Assembly (NCBI GenBank): GCA_045638005.1
Contig: JAZUAN010000036.1
Span: 1-10,760 of the forward strand
DNA from: URNF01 sp045638005
GTDB lineage: Bacteria; Bacillota; Clostridia; Oscillospirales; Acutalibacteraceae
Reading direction: 5' to 3'
Length of the DNA: 10,760 bases
The stretch's first letter is position 1. Each line of letters starts with the position of its first letter. The notes below the pieces were generated by a model. That model was not told the DNA's origin, made no database searches, and was given only the letters and a program-made list of their open reading frames with translations. Below, one piece after another: positions 1-7,173 of this stretch. The translations under genes were made by a program, and so were the position numbers.

Positions 1-2
1 AA

Positions 3-119
3 AGAGAGCTCAATCACTACCAGCGCTTCGGCGAAGCCCTGGAAATCACCACCGATCGCCTCAACAGCAAAAACTACTATATTTGCAATCCTTCCTTTGA
101 CAAAGGTTGCGGAAAATAA
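3..119 (+). CDS. 3' end of an unidentified protein gene (partial)
   Basis: An open frame enters from the left edge and stops at TAA 117-119, giving the last 38 residues of a protein. The tail is hydrophilic and ends with two cysteines seven residues apart (ICNPSFDKGCGK). I do not recognise the family. That it is real coding sequence is supported by its codon use, which resembles the neighbouring genes, and by a strong intrinsic terminator starting three bases after the stop. The cysteine pair could bind metal, but this is speculation from 38 residues. Confidence 0.6.
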   Translation, partial: RELNHYQRFGEALEITTDRLNSKNYYICNPSFDKGCGK

Positions 120-121
120 TG

Positions 122-160
122 AAATAAAAAGCGAGCTGATAACAGTTCGCTTTTTATTTT
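122..160 (+). terminator. Intrinsic terminator after the left-edge gene
   Basis: A 17-bp stem (122-138 with 143-159, one G-U pair) closes an ATAA loop. The descending arm is T-rich and runs into more Ts. It lies directly after the stop codon at 119 and separates that gene from the pyrR leader. Confidence 0.9.
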
Positions 161-191
161 GTCAACTTTACTCAAAAACTGTATTTTTTTC

Positions 192-220
192 TTTACTTTT
201 TATGTTTAGTGTGGTAAACT
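192..220 (+). promoter_or_regulatory. Probable sigma-A promoter of the pyrR-uraA operon
   Basis: TTTACT (192-197) and TAAACT (215-220) are 17 bp apart, each matching four of six consensus bases. Transcription would start near 227, upstream of the whole attenuator. A second -10-like TATACT at 249-254 matches five of six bases but has no clear -35. Starting from it would cut off the lower stem of the PyrR hairpin, so I prefer the upstream promoter. Confidence 0.5.
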
Positions 221-252
221 GTGAGACAGTTAGGTGCGTCATATCCATTATA

Positions 253-366
253 CTTTTTTAAGCGGTACCGCGATACCGGCAAGAGAATGAATGCTGCACA
301 CCTTAGCACAAATGTGTGCAATTATGCGTTTTAAAGACCTTGTCGGTAACGGCAAGGTTTCTTTTT
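253..366 (+). promoter_or_regulatory. PyrR-type transcription attenuator (pyrimidine leader)
   Basis: Three mutually exclusive structures can be drawn. (1) A hairpin CGGTA (263-267)/TACCG (274-278) with hexaloop CCGCGA fits the CNGNGA loop of PyrR-binding RNAs; on its 5' side lies an unpaired AA (260-261) and a T-run that can pair with 281-286. (2) TACCGGCAAG (274-283) can instead pair over all ten positions (one G-U) with CTTGTCGGTA (339-348), forming an antiterminator. (3) 335-360 folds as the terminator, ACCTTGTCG/CGGCAAGGT around GTAA, followed by TTTTT. A separate 7-bp hairpin (295-301/314-320) sits inside the antiterminator loop. Established knowledge: UMP/UTP-bound PyrR stabilises the first hairpin and so favours termination. 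The position directly before pyrR fits. Confidence 0.85.
335..366 (+). terminator. Conditional terminator of the pyrR leader
   Basis: The stem 337-345/350-358 (one G-U pair, extendable by two weaker pairs) encloses a GTAA tetraloop and is followed by TTTCTTTTT. It lies before, not after, a gene, and its left arm can be captured by the upstream antiterminator strand at 274-283. It is therefore a regulated terminator. Confidence 0.85.
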
Positions 367-385
367 ATGTAAAGGAAGGCAAAGA

Positions 386-925
386 ATGCAGAAAAAATCT
401 CTTTTGATGGACGAAGCAGATGTACGTCGCGCTTTGATGCGCATTGCCCACGAGATCATCGAAAAAAACAAGGGTATTGAAAACATACATCTGGTCGGCA
501 TAAAGCGCCGCGGTTTACCACTGGCACAGCAAATTTGTCAAAACATCGCGCAGATTGAAGGAAAATCTGTCCCATGCGGAGAATTGGATATTCACAGTTA
601 CAGAGATGACCTCTCACCCAATACGGCTGTATCTAATGCCCAACCTCTCCCCTTTGATGTAAATGATAAAATCATTGTACTGGTAGACGACGTTTTATAT
701 ACCGGGCGCACGGTACGCGCCGCTATTGAAGCCATTTTTTCACTTGGTCGACCGCGTGCAATTCAATTAGCTATATTAGTCGATCGCGGTCACAGAGAGT
801 TGCCTATCCGTGCAGATTTTGTCGGAAAAAACGTACCGACCTCGCATAGCGAGCGTATCATGGTACAAACACCGTTACTTGACGGTTGCACTTGCGTAGA
901 AATTTGGCAAAAGGACGATAAATAA
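386..925 (+). CDS. pyrR: Bifunctional PyrR: pyrimidine operon attenuation protein / uracil phosphoribosyltransferase
   Basis: The 179-residue product has the usual PyrR length and is a type I phosphoribosyltransferase fold. The PRPP-binding loop is clear at residues 97-110 (IIVLVDDVLYTGRTVRAA region), and the N-terminal HLVGIKRRG segment (about 35-43) and the DIHSYRDDL segment (68-76) are typical of the family. As a regulator it binds its own leader RNA when UMP/UTP is high; as an enzyme it makes UMP from uracil and PRPP. The start at 386 follows AAGGAAGG (372-379). It stands directly behind a leader with the expected antitermination architecture and 41 bp before a uracil permease gene with no terminator between, so the two form an operon that it should repress. 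Nothing is missing or truncated. Confidence 0.96.
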   Translation: MQKKSLLMDEADVRRALMRIAHEIIEKNKGIENIHLVGIKRRGLPLAQQICQNIAQIEGKSVPCGELDIHSYRDDLSPNTAVSNAQPLPFDVNDKIIVLVDDVLYTGRTVRAAIEAIFSLGRPRAIQLAILVDRGHRELPIRADFVGKNVPTSHSERIMVQTPLLDGCTCVEIWQKDDK

Positions 926-966
926 CGCTTTGGCGTGATTTATAAAAATTTTTAGGGGGAAAAAAC

Positions 967-2340
967 ATGAAACTCATCTATGGCATCCAAGACAAACCCA
1001 AGTTCGGTCAGATGATCGTGTTCGCCTTCCAGCAGCTGCTGGCGATTTTGGCGGCTACTATCGCTGTTCCGGCAATCATCGGAAACGGCATGTCCGCTTC
1101 CGCGGCACTGTTCGGCGCAGGTGTCGGCACCATCATTTATCAGTTGTTCACCAAATTTAAGAGCCCTGTGTTCCTCGGTTCTTCTTTCGCTTTCATCGGC
1201 TCAATGTTCGCCGCTTTTGCGGGAGCTGCTTCTGCGCAAGTCGGCTTTTTTGGCCTCATTCTCGGTGCGATTTTTGCAGGTCTTGTATATGTTATCATCG
1301 CTTTGGTTGTTAAATTCGTCGGTGTTGGCTGGATTAATAAGCTGATGCCCGCCGTTGTTATCGGTCCCACAGTTGCTATCATCGGTCTTTCTTTGGCCGG
1401 CAACGCCATCGGCGATCTGCTCAAAGGTGACGTGACCAACGCAGAAAATGCTATGCTCGCTTCTCCGTACGTGGCATTTGTTTGCGGCTTGGTTACGCTG
1501 TTTACCGTTATTCTTTGCTCCACCTATGGCAAGAAAATGGCAAAACTCATCCCTTTCATCATCGGTATTCTCGCCGGTTATGTTGTAGCTCTTATTTTCA
1601 CCCTTATCGGCAACGCTGCTGATATTGATGCGTTGAAAATCATCAACTTTGCTCCTTTCCAGGCACTGTTTGCTGACGGCGTAACCCTCAGTTCCTTCTT
1701 TGCTGTACCTGAGTTCAGCTTCGTTGAGGCTTTCAAAGGGTTGAAAGGTATTAATGCTGAATATATCGCAACCGTTGCTGTTGCGTACATTCCGGTTGCT
1801 TTTGTAGTATTTGCAGAGCATATCGCTGACCACAAAAACCTCTCCTCTATCATCGAAAAGGACCTGTTGGAAGAGCCCGGTCTGCATCGCACCCTGCTTG
1901 GTGACGGTGTCGGTTCTATGGTAGGCGCATTCTTCGGCGGCTGCCCCAATACTACTTACGGCGAGTCGGTTGGTTGTGTTGCTATCACCCGCAACGCTTC
2001 CGTATGCACCATCACCACTACTGCCATCATCAGTATGCTAATCGCCTTTGTATCTCCCTTTGTAGCATTTTTGGATACCATTCCCGCTTGCGTCATGGGT
2101 GGCGTATGTATCACCCTTTATGGCTTCATCGCCGTTTCCGGTCTCAAGATGGTACAGAAAGTCAATCTGGAACAGAACAAAAACTTGTTCGTTGTTGCTA
2201 TCATCCTTATCTGCGGTATCGGTGGCTTAACCTTGACATTCGGCAAGGTGACCATCACCTCCATCGCCTGTGCGCTGATCCTCGGTATCATCGCTAACGT
2301 GTTGCTGTCCGCCAAAAAGGTTGAGGAAGACGCTGAATAA
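967..2340 (+). CDS. uraA: Uracil permease, NCS2 (nucleobase:cation symporter-2) family
   Basis: This 457-residue protein is almost wholly hydrophobic, consistent with the 14 membrane segments of the NCS2 fold. It would import uracil with protons across the cytoplasmic membrane. Family marks are the QQLLAILAATIAVP start (residues 22-35), AEHIADHKNL (283-292, with the substrate-site glutamate and the following histidines) and CPNTTYGESVG (326-336, containing a second conserved glutamate). The resemblance is to uracil rather than xanthine carriers, and the pyrR linkage supports uracil. The start at 967 follows the strong site TTTAGGGGG (about 950-959). It is the second gene of the pyrR operon and is followed by a perfect terminator, so the operon has only two genes and no biosynthetic pyr genes. 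The name pyrP would be equally apt. Confidence 0.93.
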   Translation: MKLIYGIQDKPKFGQMIVFAFQQLLAILAATIAVPAIIGNGMSASAALFGAGVGTIIYQLFTKFKSPVFLGSSFAFIGSMFAAFAGAASAQVGFFGLILGAIFAGLVYVIIALVVKFVGVGWINKLMPAVVIGPTVAIIGLSLAGNAIGDLLKGDVTNAENAMLASPYVAFVCGLVTLFTVILCSTYGKKMAKLIPFIIGILAGYVVALIFTLIGNAADIDALKIINFAPFQALFADGVTLSSFFAVPEFSFVEAFKGLKGINAEYIATVAVAYIPVAFVVFAEHIADHKNLSSIIEKDLLEEPGLHRTLLGDGVGSMVGAFFGGCPNTTYGESVGCVAITRNASVCTITTTAIISMLIAFVSPFVAFLDTIPACVMGGVCITLYGFIAVSGLKMVQKVNLEQNKNLFVVAIILICGIGGLTLTFGKVTITSIACALILGIIANVLLSAKKVEEDAE

Positions 2341-2357
2341 GTTTTCATTAAACCCAC

Positions 2358-2391
2358 AAAAAAGCCCGCTGATGTTTCAGCGGGCTTTTTT
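2358..2391. terminator. Bidirectional terminator between uraA and polA
   Basis: A perfect 15-bp stem (2358-2372/2377-2391) with a TGTT loop has six As on the left arm and six Ts on the right. It can therefore release transcripts coming from the permease gene on the + strand and from polA on the - strand. Confidence 0.93.
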
Positions 2392-2413
2392 ATATACATT
2401 TGTGATACCACAA

Positions 2414-4993
2414 TCATTTTTTCGCGTCATACCACGTTTTACCGACATGCACATCCGCGGTTAATTTTACAGCCATTTGTACCGCGTTTTCCATCTCTTC
2501 TTTTAAGATGGCTGCCGCCTTCTCCGCTTCTGCTTCCGGCGCTTCCACAATAAGCTCATCGTGCACCTGCAAAATCAGACGCGCTTGCATATTTTCCGTT
2601 TTGAGACGTGTATACACATGCACCATTGCAATCTTAATGATATCAGCAGCTGTGCCTTGAATCGGCATATTTCTTGCGACGCGTTCGCCAAAAGCGCGAG
2701 TCATAGCGTTGCCCGCACGCAGTTCAGGTAATGGGCGGCGTCTGCCGAGCAAAGTTTCTGCATATCCAACTTTTTTGGCGTGATCAATAAGATCCTCCAT
2801 AAAACCGCCCACCGCAGAAAATTTTTCGAAATATCCGTCAATATAGGCTTTTGCTTCTTTATAGGAAACATTGATATCTTTAGACAGTGAATGTGCACCG
2901 ATACCGTAAACGATACCAAAATTAACCGCCTTAGCTCTGGAACGCAGTTCGGGAGAAATCATAGAAAGCGGGATACCAAACACCTGCGAAGCGGTAATAC
3001 TGTGGATATCCGTGCCGGTGTTAAAGGCATCTATCATGGTAGCGTCCCCAGCCATGGAAGCTAACACGCGCAGCTCAATCTGAGAATAGTCCGCATCGCA
3101 CAGCAACATACCCTCCGCGGCACGGAAGAAGCGACGAAGCTCTCTCCCCACCTCTTGTCGCACAGGAATATTTTGCAAATTAGGTTCGGTGGAAGAAATA
3201 CGACCGGTACGGGTTTCAGTCTGATTAAAAGAAGAATGAATGCGACTGTCTTCATCTATCACTTTCAAAAGTCCGTCACAATAGGTGCTTTTGAGCTTCG
3301 AATATGTGCGGTATTCCAGCAACATACTTACCACGGGATGCGCGTCACGCAGTTCTTCCAACACCTCTGCATTGGTAGAATACCCGCTTTTGGTTTTCTT
3401 TTTCGCCGGCAGGCCAAGGTCTTCAAACAAAGCTTGCGCCAACTGCTTTGGCGAATTGAGATTAAACGTATATCCAACAACATCATAAATAGTTGTTTCC
3501 AATGTTTTTACGCGCGCTTCAATCGTTTTGCCATATTGCTCGATATGTTGTGCATCCACTTCAAAGCCCAGGTTTTCCATGGAAGCAAGTACTTCAGCAA
3601 GCGGCAATTCCACATCCTGCAACAACGCATCCTGCCCTGTTTTTGTGATTTCCGCTTGTAACTTGTCCGCAGTATCGACAAAAAAAGCAATTTGCTGTTC
3701 TGTGGGCAGATCCAGCGGTATGGAGGTAGAGACCGTATTATATTCCTGTGCGAGGCGCGGCAATGCATAAGAAGAAGCCAAAGGATCCAGCAAATATGCA
3801 GCAAGCACTGTATCCATTACAAAACCGACAGGATTTTTTCCCATTTTCAGCAGTAATGAAAACAACGGTTTAGTATCGTGTGTTCTCTTTTTTATCGCAG
3901 GGTCGGTCATCATATCCAGCAACATCTCATCTGCGGGACACGCCGCCAAACGGTCTCCAAAAGCGATATACAGTTTTTTAACGGTGCCATTTTCGAGTGT
4001 ATACAAGAAGTCAAACTGCTGATTAGTCCGTATCCAGTTTGTGGCATCCTGTAAAGCAGTTTCACTTTCCAGTTGTACAGCCGGCATTTCTGCGGGTTGC
4101 GCATCCTCAAAAGACAACTGTATTCCGTGTAATTCCAAGCGTTCGATCCACTTGAACAGTTCTAATTCGGTGAGCAAAGCAGCCAATTCGTTTTTTTGCA
4201 TCGGCTGTATCTCATAGTGAGAAATATCGGTATCAATCGGTGCATCCAAACAAATTGTACCGAGAGCATAACTCATATACGCAGCTTCTTTACCTTCTAT
4301 CAGCTTTTTACGCAAAGAATCTCGCATTTCAGCTGTATCGATCTTGCTGTACAGATCATCCAGAGAAGTAAAGGTATGCAGCAGATCAAGTGCTGTTTTC
4401 TCGCCTACACCGGCAACACCGGGAATGTTATCGCTGCTGTCCCCCATCAGCGCCTTGAGATCAATAAGACGCACAGGCGGCATACCGTACTTTTCCATGA
4501 TTGCAGCGGGAGTAAACACTTGTGTTTCGGTATGCCCCGATTTGGTAGATGGCAACAAAACCGTTACTTCATCGTTCACCAATTGTAACGCGTCTCTATC
4601 ACCGGTAACAATACTGCAAGGAATGCCGTTTTTCATAGCAGCGCGGGATAATGTGCCGAGAATATCGTCTGCTTCAAAGCCTTCTTTTTCCACAATTGCG
4701 TATCCCATCAAAGACAACACCTGTTTGAGAACAGGCATTTGTTGGCGCAGTTCCTCCGGCATACCTTTTCTGCCAGCTTTATATTCCGCATACTGCTGAT
4801 GACGGAAAGTCGGCGCATGCACATCAAAAGCAACAGCAATATGATCCGCCGCGCTCATTTCTTTTACCTTTTGTAAAATATTCAAAAACCCGACAATAGC
4901 GTTGGTATACCGCCCGTCTTTTGTAGATAACAGTCGAATACCGTAAAACGCTCTGTTGGCGATACTGTTGCCGTCAACGACCAATAAATGCAT
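2414..4993 (-). CDS. polA: DNA polymerase I
   Basis: The 859-residue product performs gap filling and RNA primer removal in replication and repair. Domain order: 5'-3' exonuclease/FEN domain (about 1-290; acidic motifs VVDGNS at 5-10, AFDVHAPTFRH at 55-65, EGFEADD at 104-110, TGDRD at 130-134, MGDSSDNIPGV at 183-193); a degenerate 3'-5' exonuclease-like domain (about 310-460); then the polymerase. Polymerase motif A is DYSQIELR (catalytic D635), motif B has R684, K688 and F692, and motif C is QVHDEL (808-813). In the 3'-5' domain the usual DxE motif is replaced by TLENGTV and the second aspartate motif is lost, so proofreading is probably absent, as in Bacillus and Thermus homologues. The start at 4993 follows AGAGGAG at a normal distance and begins with the usual MHLLVVDGNS. 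The frame is open 47 codons further upstream, but that stretch has no homology I recognise. Confidence 0.97.
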   Translation of the reverse strand: MHLLVVDGNSIANRAFYGIRLLSTKDGRYTNAIVGFLNILQKVKEMSAADHIAVAFDVHAPTFRHQQYAEYKAGRKGMPEELRQQMPVLKQVLSLMGYAIVEKEGFEADDILGTLSRAAMKNGIPCSIVTGDRDALQLVNDEVTVLLPSTKSGHTETQVFTPAAIMEKYGMPPVRLIDLKALMGDSSDNIPGVAGVGEKTALDLLHTFTSLDDLYSKIDTAEMRDSLRKKLIEGKEAAYMSYALGTICLDAPIDTDISHYEIQPMQKNELAALLTELELFKWIERLELHGIQLSFEDAQPAEMPAVQLESETALQDATNWIRTNQQFDFLYTLENGTVKKLYIAFGDRLAACPADEMLLDMMTDPAIKKRTHDTKPLFSLLLKMGKNPVGFVMDTVLAAYLLDPLASSYALPRLAQEYNTVSTSIPLDLPTEQQIAFFVDTADKLQAEITKTGQDALLQDVELPLAEVLASMENLGFEVDAQHIEQYGKTIEARVKTLETTIYDVVGYTFNLNSPKQLAQALFEDLGLPAKKKTKSGYSTNAEVLEELRDAHPVVSMLLEYRTYSKLKSTYCDGLLKVIDEDSRIHSSFNQTETRTGRISSTEPNLQNIPVRQEVGRELRRFFRAAEGMLLCDADYSQIELRVLASMAGDATMIDAFNTGTDIHSITASQVFGIPLSMISPELRSRAKAVNFGIVYGIGAHSLSKDINVSYKEAKAYIDGYFEKFSAVGGFMEDLIDHAKKVGYAETLLGRRRPLPELRAGNAMTRAFGERVARNMPIQGTAADIIKIAMVHVYTRLKTENMQARLILQVHDELIVEAPEAEAEKAAAILKEEMENAVQMAVKLTADVHVGKTWYDAKK

Positions 4994-5052
4994 GGTGTTT
5001 TCTCCTCTCGGGATGGAATGTATATATTTTATCATAACTCCCACTGAAATAA

Positions 5053-5074
5053 AAGAAAAAAGATAATTTTTCTT
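5053..5074. promoter_or_regulatory. AT-only tract upstream of the tRNA promoter (possible UP element)
   Basis: An inverted repeat AAGAAAAA (5053-5060)/TTTTTCTT (5067-5074) forms an A/T-rich block ending about 10 bp before the -35 box of the tRNA gene. Such tracts upstream of stable-RNA promoters often contact the RNA polymerase alpha subunit. This is inferred from position and composition only. It also lies in the region upstream of polA on the other strand. Confidence 0.35.
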
Positions 5075-5083
5075 AAAAAATCG

Positions 5084-5112
5084 TTGACAGAGACGAAAAC
5101 CGGTGCTATAAT
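5084..5112 (+). promoter_or_regulatory. Consensus sigma-A promoter of tRNA-Leu
   Basis: TTGACA (5084-5089) and TATAAT (5107-5112) are both perfect matches with the ideal 17-bp spacer. The predicted transcription start, near 5119, is about 23 bp before the mature tRNA. Confidence 0.95.
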
Positions 5113-5141
5113 AGGCAAAGTCCGAAACGGACAACCAATAT

Positions 5142-5225
5142 GCGAGGATGCTGGAACTGGCAGACAGGCACGTTTGAGGTGCGTGTGTCGTTGACGTGTG
5201 GGTTCAAGTCCCATTCCTCGCACCA
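5142..5225 (+). tRNA. tRNA-Leu (anticodon GAG)
   Basis: Acceptor strands GCGAGGA (5142-5148) and TCCTCGC (5215-5221) pair perfectly, with discriminator A5222 and an encoded CCA (5223-5225). The anticodon stem CACGT (5169-5173)/GCGTG (5181-5185) closes the loop TTGAGGT with anticodon GAG at 5176-5178, reading CUC and CUU. The T arm is GTGGG-TTCAAGT-CCCAT. A long variable arm (about 5186-5197) makes it a class II tRNA, as expected for leucine. It is a single-gene transcription unit with its own promoter and terminator, not part of a tRNA cluster. Confidence 0.95.
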
Positions 5226-5261
5226 AGCAAAAAGACCACCCTTTAGGGTGGTCTTTTTGCT
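5226..5261. terminator. Terminator of tRNA-Leu, also facing tspO
   Basis: A perfect 16-bp stem (5226-5241/5246-5261) closes a TTTA loop and starts at the base after the CCA end. Both arms contain runs of A or T, so it can also stop transcripts from the convergent tspO, which ends at 5324. Confidence 0.92.
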
Positions 5262-5323
5262 TTGCTCGTCAGCTGTACGCAGAATTTCGCAAAGAGATTG
5301 CGTTCGGTTCATGTTCTCCAATC

Positions 5324-5794
5324 TCAATTCAAAATCGCGATCCCCGCATTCAAATACCCCGCAAAGGATACCCACAAGAGATACGGAATCATCAAGTATG
5401 CAGCAGGTTTCGAAATACGAAAAAAGCGAATGATGCATATTATTATGAGCGCCCAAAGCGCCAAAAGCCAAATAAAAGCAAACCAATACTGCTTAAAATT
5501 AAAAAATATAATACTCCAACAGAAGTTGAAAAACAACTGCAAAGCATACGCTTTCAAAGCACCTTCTATTTCACGTTGAGGCGCACTTGCTGTCAACACC
5601 AAATACGATGCAATTCCCATCAACACGTATAAAATTGTCCATACAACCGGAAACAGCCATGCCGGCGGCGATAACTGCGGTTGATTTAGCGTTGCAAATG
5701 CCTCCATGCTCCCCATGGAAATCAAAGCAGAAAGACCGCCTACGATCAACGGGATTGCTATGCATACCAACACTGTTTTCCACCTAAATTTCAT
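5324..5794 (-). CDS. tspO: TspO/MBR family membrane protein
   Basis: The 156-residue product has the normal bacterial TspO length and about five membrane segments (roughly 5-25, 45-67, 80-99, 104-123, 130-150). Recognition rests on LSPPAWLFPVVWTILYVLMG (41-60), the QLFFNFCWSIIFF segment (86-98) and the C-terminal PYLLWVSFAGYLNAGIAILN (137-156), all classic for the family. Members bind porphyrins and some promote porphyrin breakdown; the role here is unknown. The start at 5794 follows AAAGGGG at a good distance. A longer in-frame start at 5908 would lie inside the neighbouring gene's promoter and adds a hydrophilic 38-residue extension without homology, so I reject it. It is divergent from the ATPase gene. 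A -10-like TATACT lies at 5816-5821 on this strand, but its -35 is weak. Confidence 0.93.
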   Translation of the reverse strand: MKFRWKTVLVCIAIPLIVGGLSALISMGSMEAFATLNQPQLSPPAWLFPVVWTILYVLMGIASYLVLTASAPQREIEGALKAYALQLFFNFCWSIIFFNFKQYWFAFIWLLALWALIIICIIRFFRISKPAAYLMIPYLLWVSFAGYLNAGIAILN

Positions 5795-5851
5795 ACTATC
5801 AGCCCCTTTGGTTGCAGTATATTCGCCAAATATCCATTTATGTATGTCCGG

Positions 5852-5880
5852 TTGATTTGATTCCACGTATATGCTATACT
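5852..5880 (+). promoter_or_regulatory. Promoter of the stand-alone ATPase gene
   Basis: TTGATT (5852-5857) and TATACT (5875-5880) are 17 bp apart. The predicted start point (about 5886-5888) falls at the first bases of the ribosome binding site, so the 5' leader would be only about 11 nt. Confidence 0.7.
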
Positions 5881-5897
5881 GTATCAGAGGTGATCGG

Positions 5898-6662
5898 ATG
5901 GCTATCAAAAGACGGTATATTGATGCAATAGCACTTACATCCCAACCGCAAACGAATTCCTATTTGCACACACTACCCGCAGTACAATATCTTCAACGCG
6001 AACAATCACTATCCTTTAACAGTGACATCACATTCTTTGTCGGCGAGAACGGCACAGGGAAATCCACCTTGATCGAAGCAATCGCCATTGCTTTTGGTTT
6101 CAATCCGGAGGGCGGCAGCCGCAACTTCTCATTTTCCACCAAAGCCTCCCACGCCGGTCTTTGGAAGCATTTGAATGTATTACGCACCGATTATCCGAAA
6201 GACGGCTTTTTTCTGCGCGCAGAAAGCTTTTATAATGTAGCTTCCTATATCGAAGCATTGGATGAAATCCCCGCAGCAGCACCACCGATCATCGAGGGAT
6301 ATGGCGGTATTTCACTGCACGAGCAATCCCACGGCGAAAGCTTTATGGCACTTGTGCAAAACCGTTTCCAAGGCAACGGTTTATATATACTGGACGAACC
6401 GGAAGCCGCGCTTTCGCCGGCAAAATTATTAACCTTACTGGCTGAAATCCACGCGCTTGTCAAGAAGAAATCACAGTTTATCATTGCAACCCACTCCCCC
6501 ATTTTAATGGCGTATCCGGGCGCGCAGATCTTAGAATTTTCAGACATCGGTATTGAACAGGTCAATTACCATGATACAGAACATTACCAAATAAGCCGGA
6601 ACTTTTTAGATAATCCCGAAAAAATGCTGAATATCCTATTAAAGGAAGAAGAGCTGAGTTAA
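5898..6662 (+). CDS. Stand-alone ABC-type (AAA_21-like) ATPase
   Basis: The 254-residue product has a complete ABC-type nucleotide-binding site: Walker A GENGTGKS (49-56), an ABC-signature-like HEQSHGES (141-148), Walker B with catalytic glutamate in LYILDEPEAAL (162-172), and the H-loop histidine in ATHSP (197-201). It opens with YLQREQSLSFNSDITFFVGE-type sequence typical of single-domain AAA_21 ATPases of the SMC/Rad50-like branch, and has no membrane segments or permease partner nearby. It is therefore unlikely to be a transporter subunit; its target is unknown. The start at 5898 follows AGAGGTGAT (5886-5894). The in-frame ATG at 5871 overlaps the promoter -10 box and is rejected. The last codons form one arm of a terminator shared with the convergent gene. 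Confidence 0.88.
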   Translation: MAIKRRYIDAIALTSQPQTNSYLHTLPAVQYLQREQSLSFNSDITFFVGENGTGKSTLIEAIAIAFGFNPEGGSRNFSFSTKASHAGLWKHLNVLRTDYPKDGFFLRAESFYNVASYIEALDEIPAAAPPIIEGYGGISLHEQSHGESFMALVQNRFQGNGLYILDEPEAALSPAKLLTLLAEIHALVKKKSQFIIATHSPILMAYPGAQILEFSDIGIEQVNYHDTEHYQISRNFLDNPEKMLNILLKEEELS

Positions 6663-6680
6663 AAACTCAGCTCTTCTTTT
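6646..6680. terminator. Terminator stem built from the ends of two convergent genes
   Basis: A 14-bp stem (6646-6659/6665-6678) has the ATPase stop codon (6660-6662) in its loop. The left arm is ATPase coding sequence and the right arm contains the last codons and stop (6667-6669) of the cysteine-rich gene on the - strand. It is followed on the + strand by TTTT; the U-tract in the other direction is interrupted by Cs. Confidence 0.8.
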
Positions 6681-7119
6681 GCGTATTGATATACTCTTCC
6701 AAAATTGCTGCCGCGCTGCACACACATTTCATGCAAGGGCGCGCGTGATAAAATTTTTCTGTACGCTCAGACGGTGTACCACCTACTTCTGCATCCTTTT
6801 TTAGGATCTCTCTGCAAACAATCGATCCGTTTTCCGCACGGAACGCATCCGCCATATCTCGAATGCGCTTATAGTGTTCCGCTTTGACGGGACCGGTTTC
6901 CGGAGTAGCATACCCACACAGCATACCCGCCGCCATAAACATACCGCTGCAAGCGCCGCAAACCTCGCGCATTCTACCCATACCGCCACCAAAAGATGAA
7001 GAGATCTTCATTGCCGTATCAAACGGCATATCCATATCTTCGCAAAAGGCTCCGATTACAGCCTGCGCACAGTTATATCCATCCAAAAACAATTGTTCTG
7101 CTTTTTTTACATGATCCAT
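6667..7119 (-). CDS. C_GCAxxG_C_C family cysteine-rich protein
   Basis: The 150-residue soluble protein matches the C_GCAxxG_C_C family, whose function is not firmly established; redox or metal-related roles have been suggested. Family features are YNCAQAV (15-21, C17), FGGGMGRMREVCGACSG (43-59, C54 and C57), C68 in a helical segment, C102, and a C-terminal CMKCVC cluster (C129, C132, C134). Nine cysteines in 150 residues and no export signal point to a cytoplasmic iron-sulfur, metal or disulfide protein, which is inference. The start at 7119 follows AAAGGAGTGA. Eight more in-frame codons exist upstream (to 7143), but they contain that ribosome binding site and are probably not translated. 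It has its own near-consensus promoter and is a single-gene unit. Confidence 0.88.
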   Translation of the reverse strand: MDHVKKAEQLFLDGYNCAQAVIGAFCEDMDMPFDTAMKISSSFGGGMGRMREVCGACSGMFMAAGMLCGYATPETGPVKAEHYKRIRDMADAFRAENGSIVCREILKKDAEVGGTPSERTEKFYHARPCMKCVCSAAAILEEYINTQKKS

Positions 7120-7143
7120 GCTTCTCACTCCTTTTACCATCAT

Positions 7144-7172
7144 ATTGTATCATACCGATACATTTTTGACAA
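7144..7172 (-). promoter_or_regulatory. Promoter of the C_GCAxxG_C_C gene
   Basis: On the - strand TTGTCA (7172-7167) and TACAAT (7149-7144) each match five of six consensus bases with a 17-bp spacer. The -35 box begins one base after the T-run of the preceding terminator. Confidence 0.88.
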
Positions 7173-7173
7173 G

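Noticed and set aside
261..279. GGTACCGCG resembles the T-box antiterminator motif
   Set aside because: There is no Stem I or specifier region upstream and the gene is pyrR. The same bases form the hairpin and antiterminator of a PyrR attenuator, which explains them better.
1201..1887. Long open frame antisense to the permease gene
   Set aside because: It is a mirror of a strongly coding frame, with low-complexity hydrophilic content and no ribosome binding site.
4994..5134. 47-codon N-terminal extension of polA
   Set aside because: The family start MHLLVVDGNS has a good ribosome binding site. The extension contains that site and has no known homology.
5140..5632. Several open frames across the tRNA-Leu gene and its terminator
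   Set aside because: They overlap a convincing tRNA and, antisense, tspO, and lack a ribosome binding site or recognisable protein.
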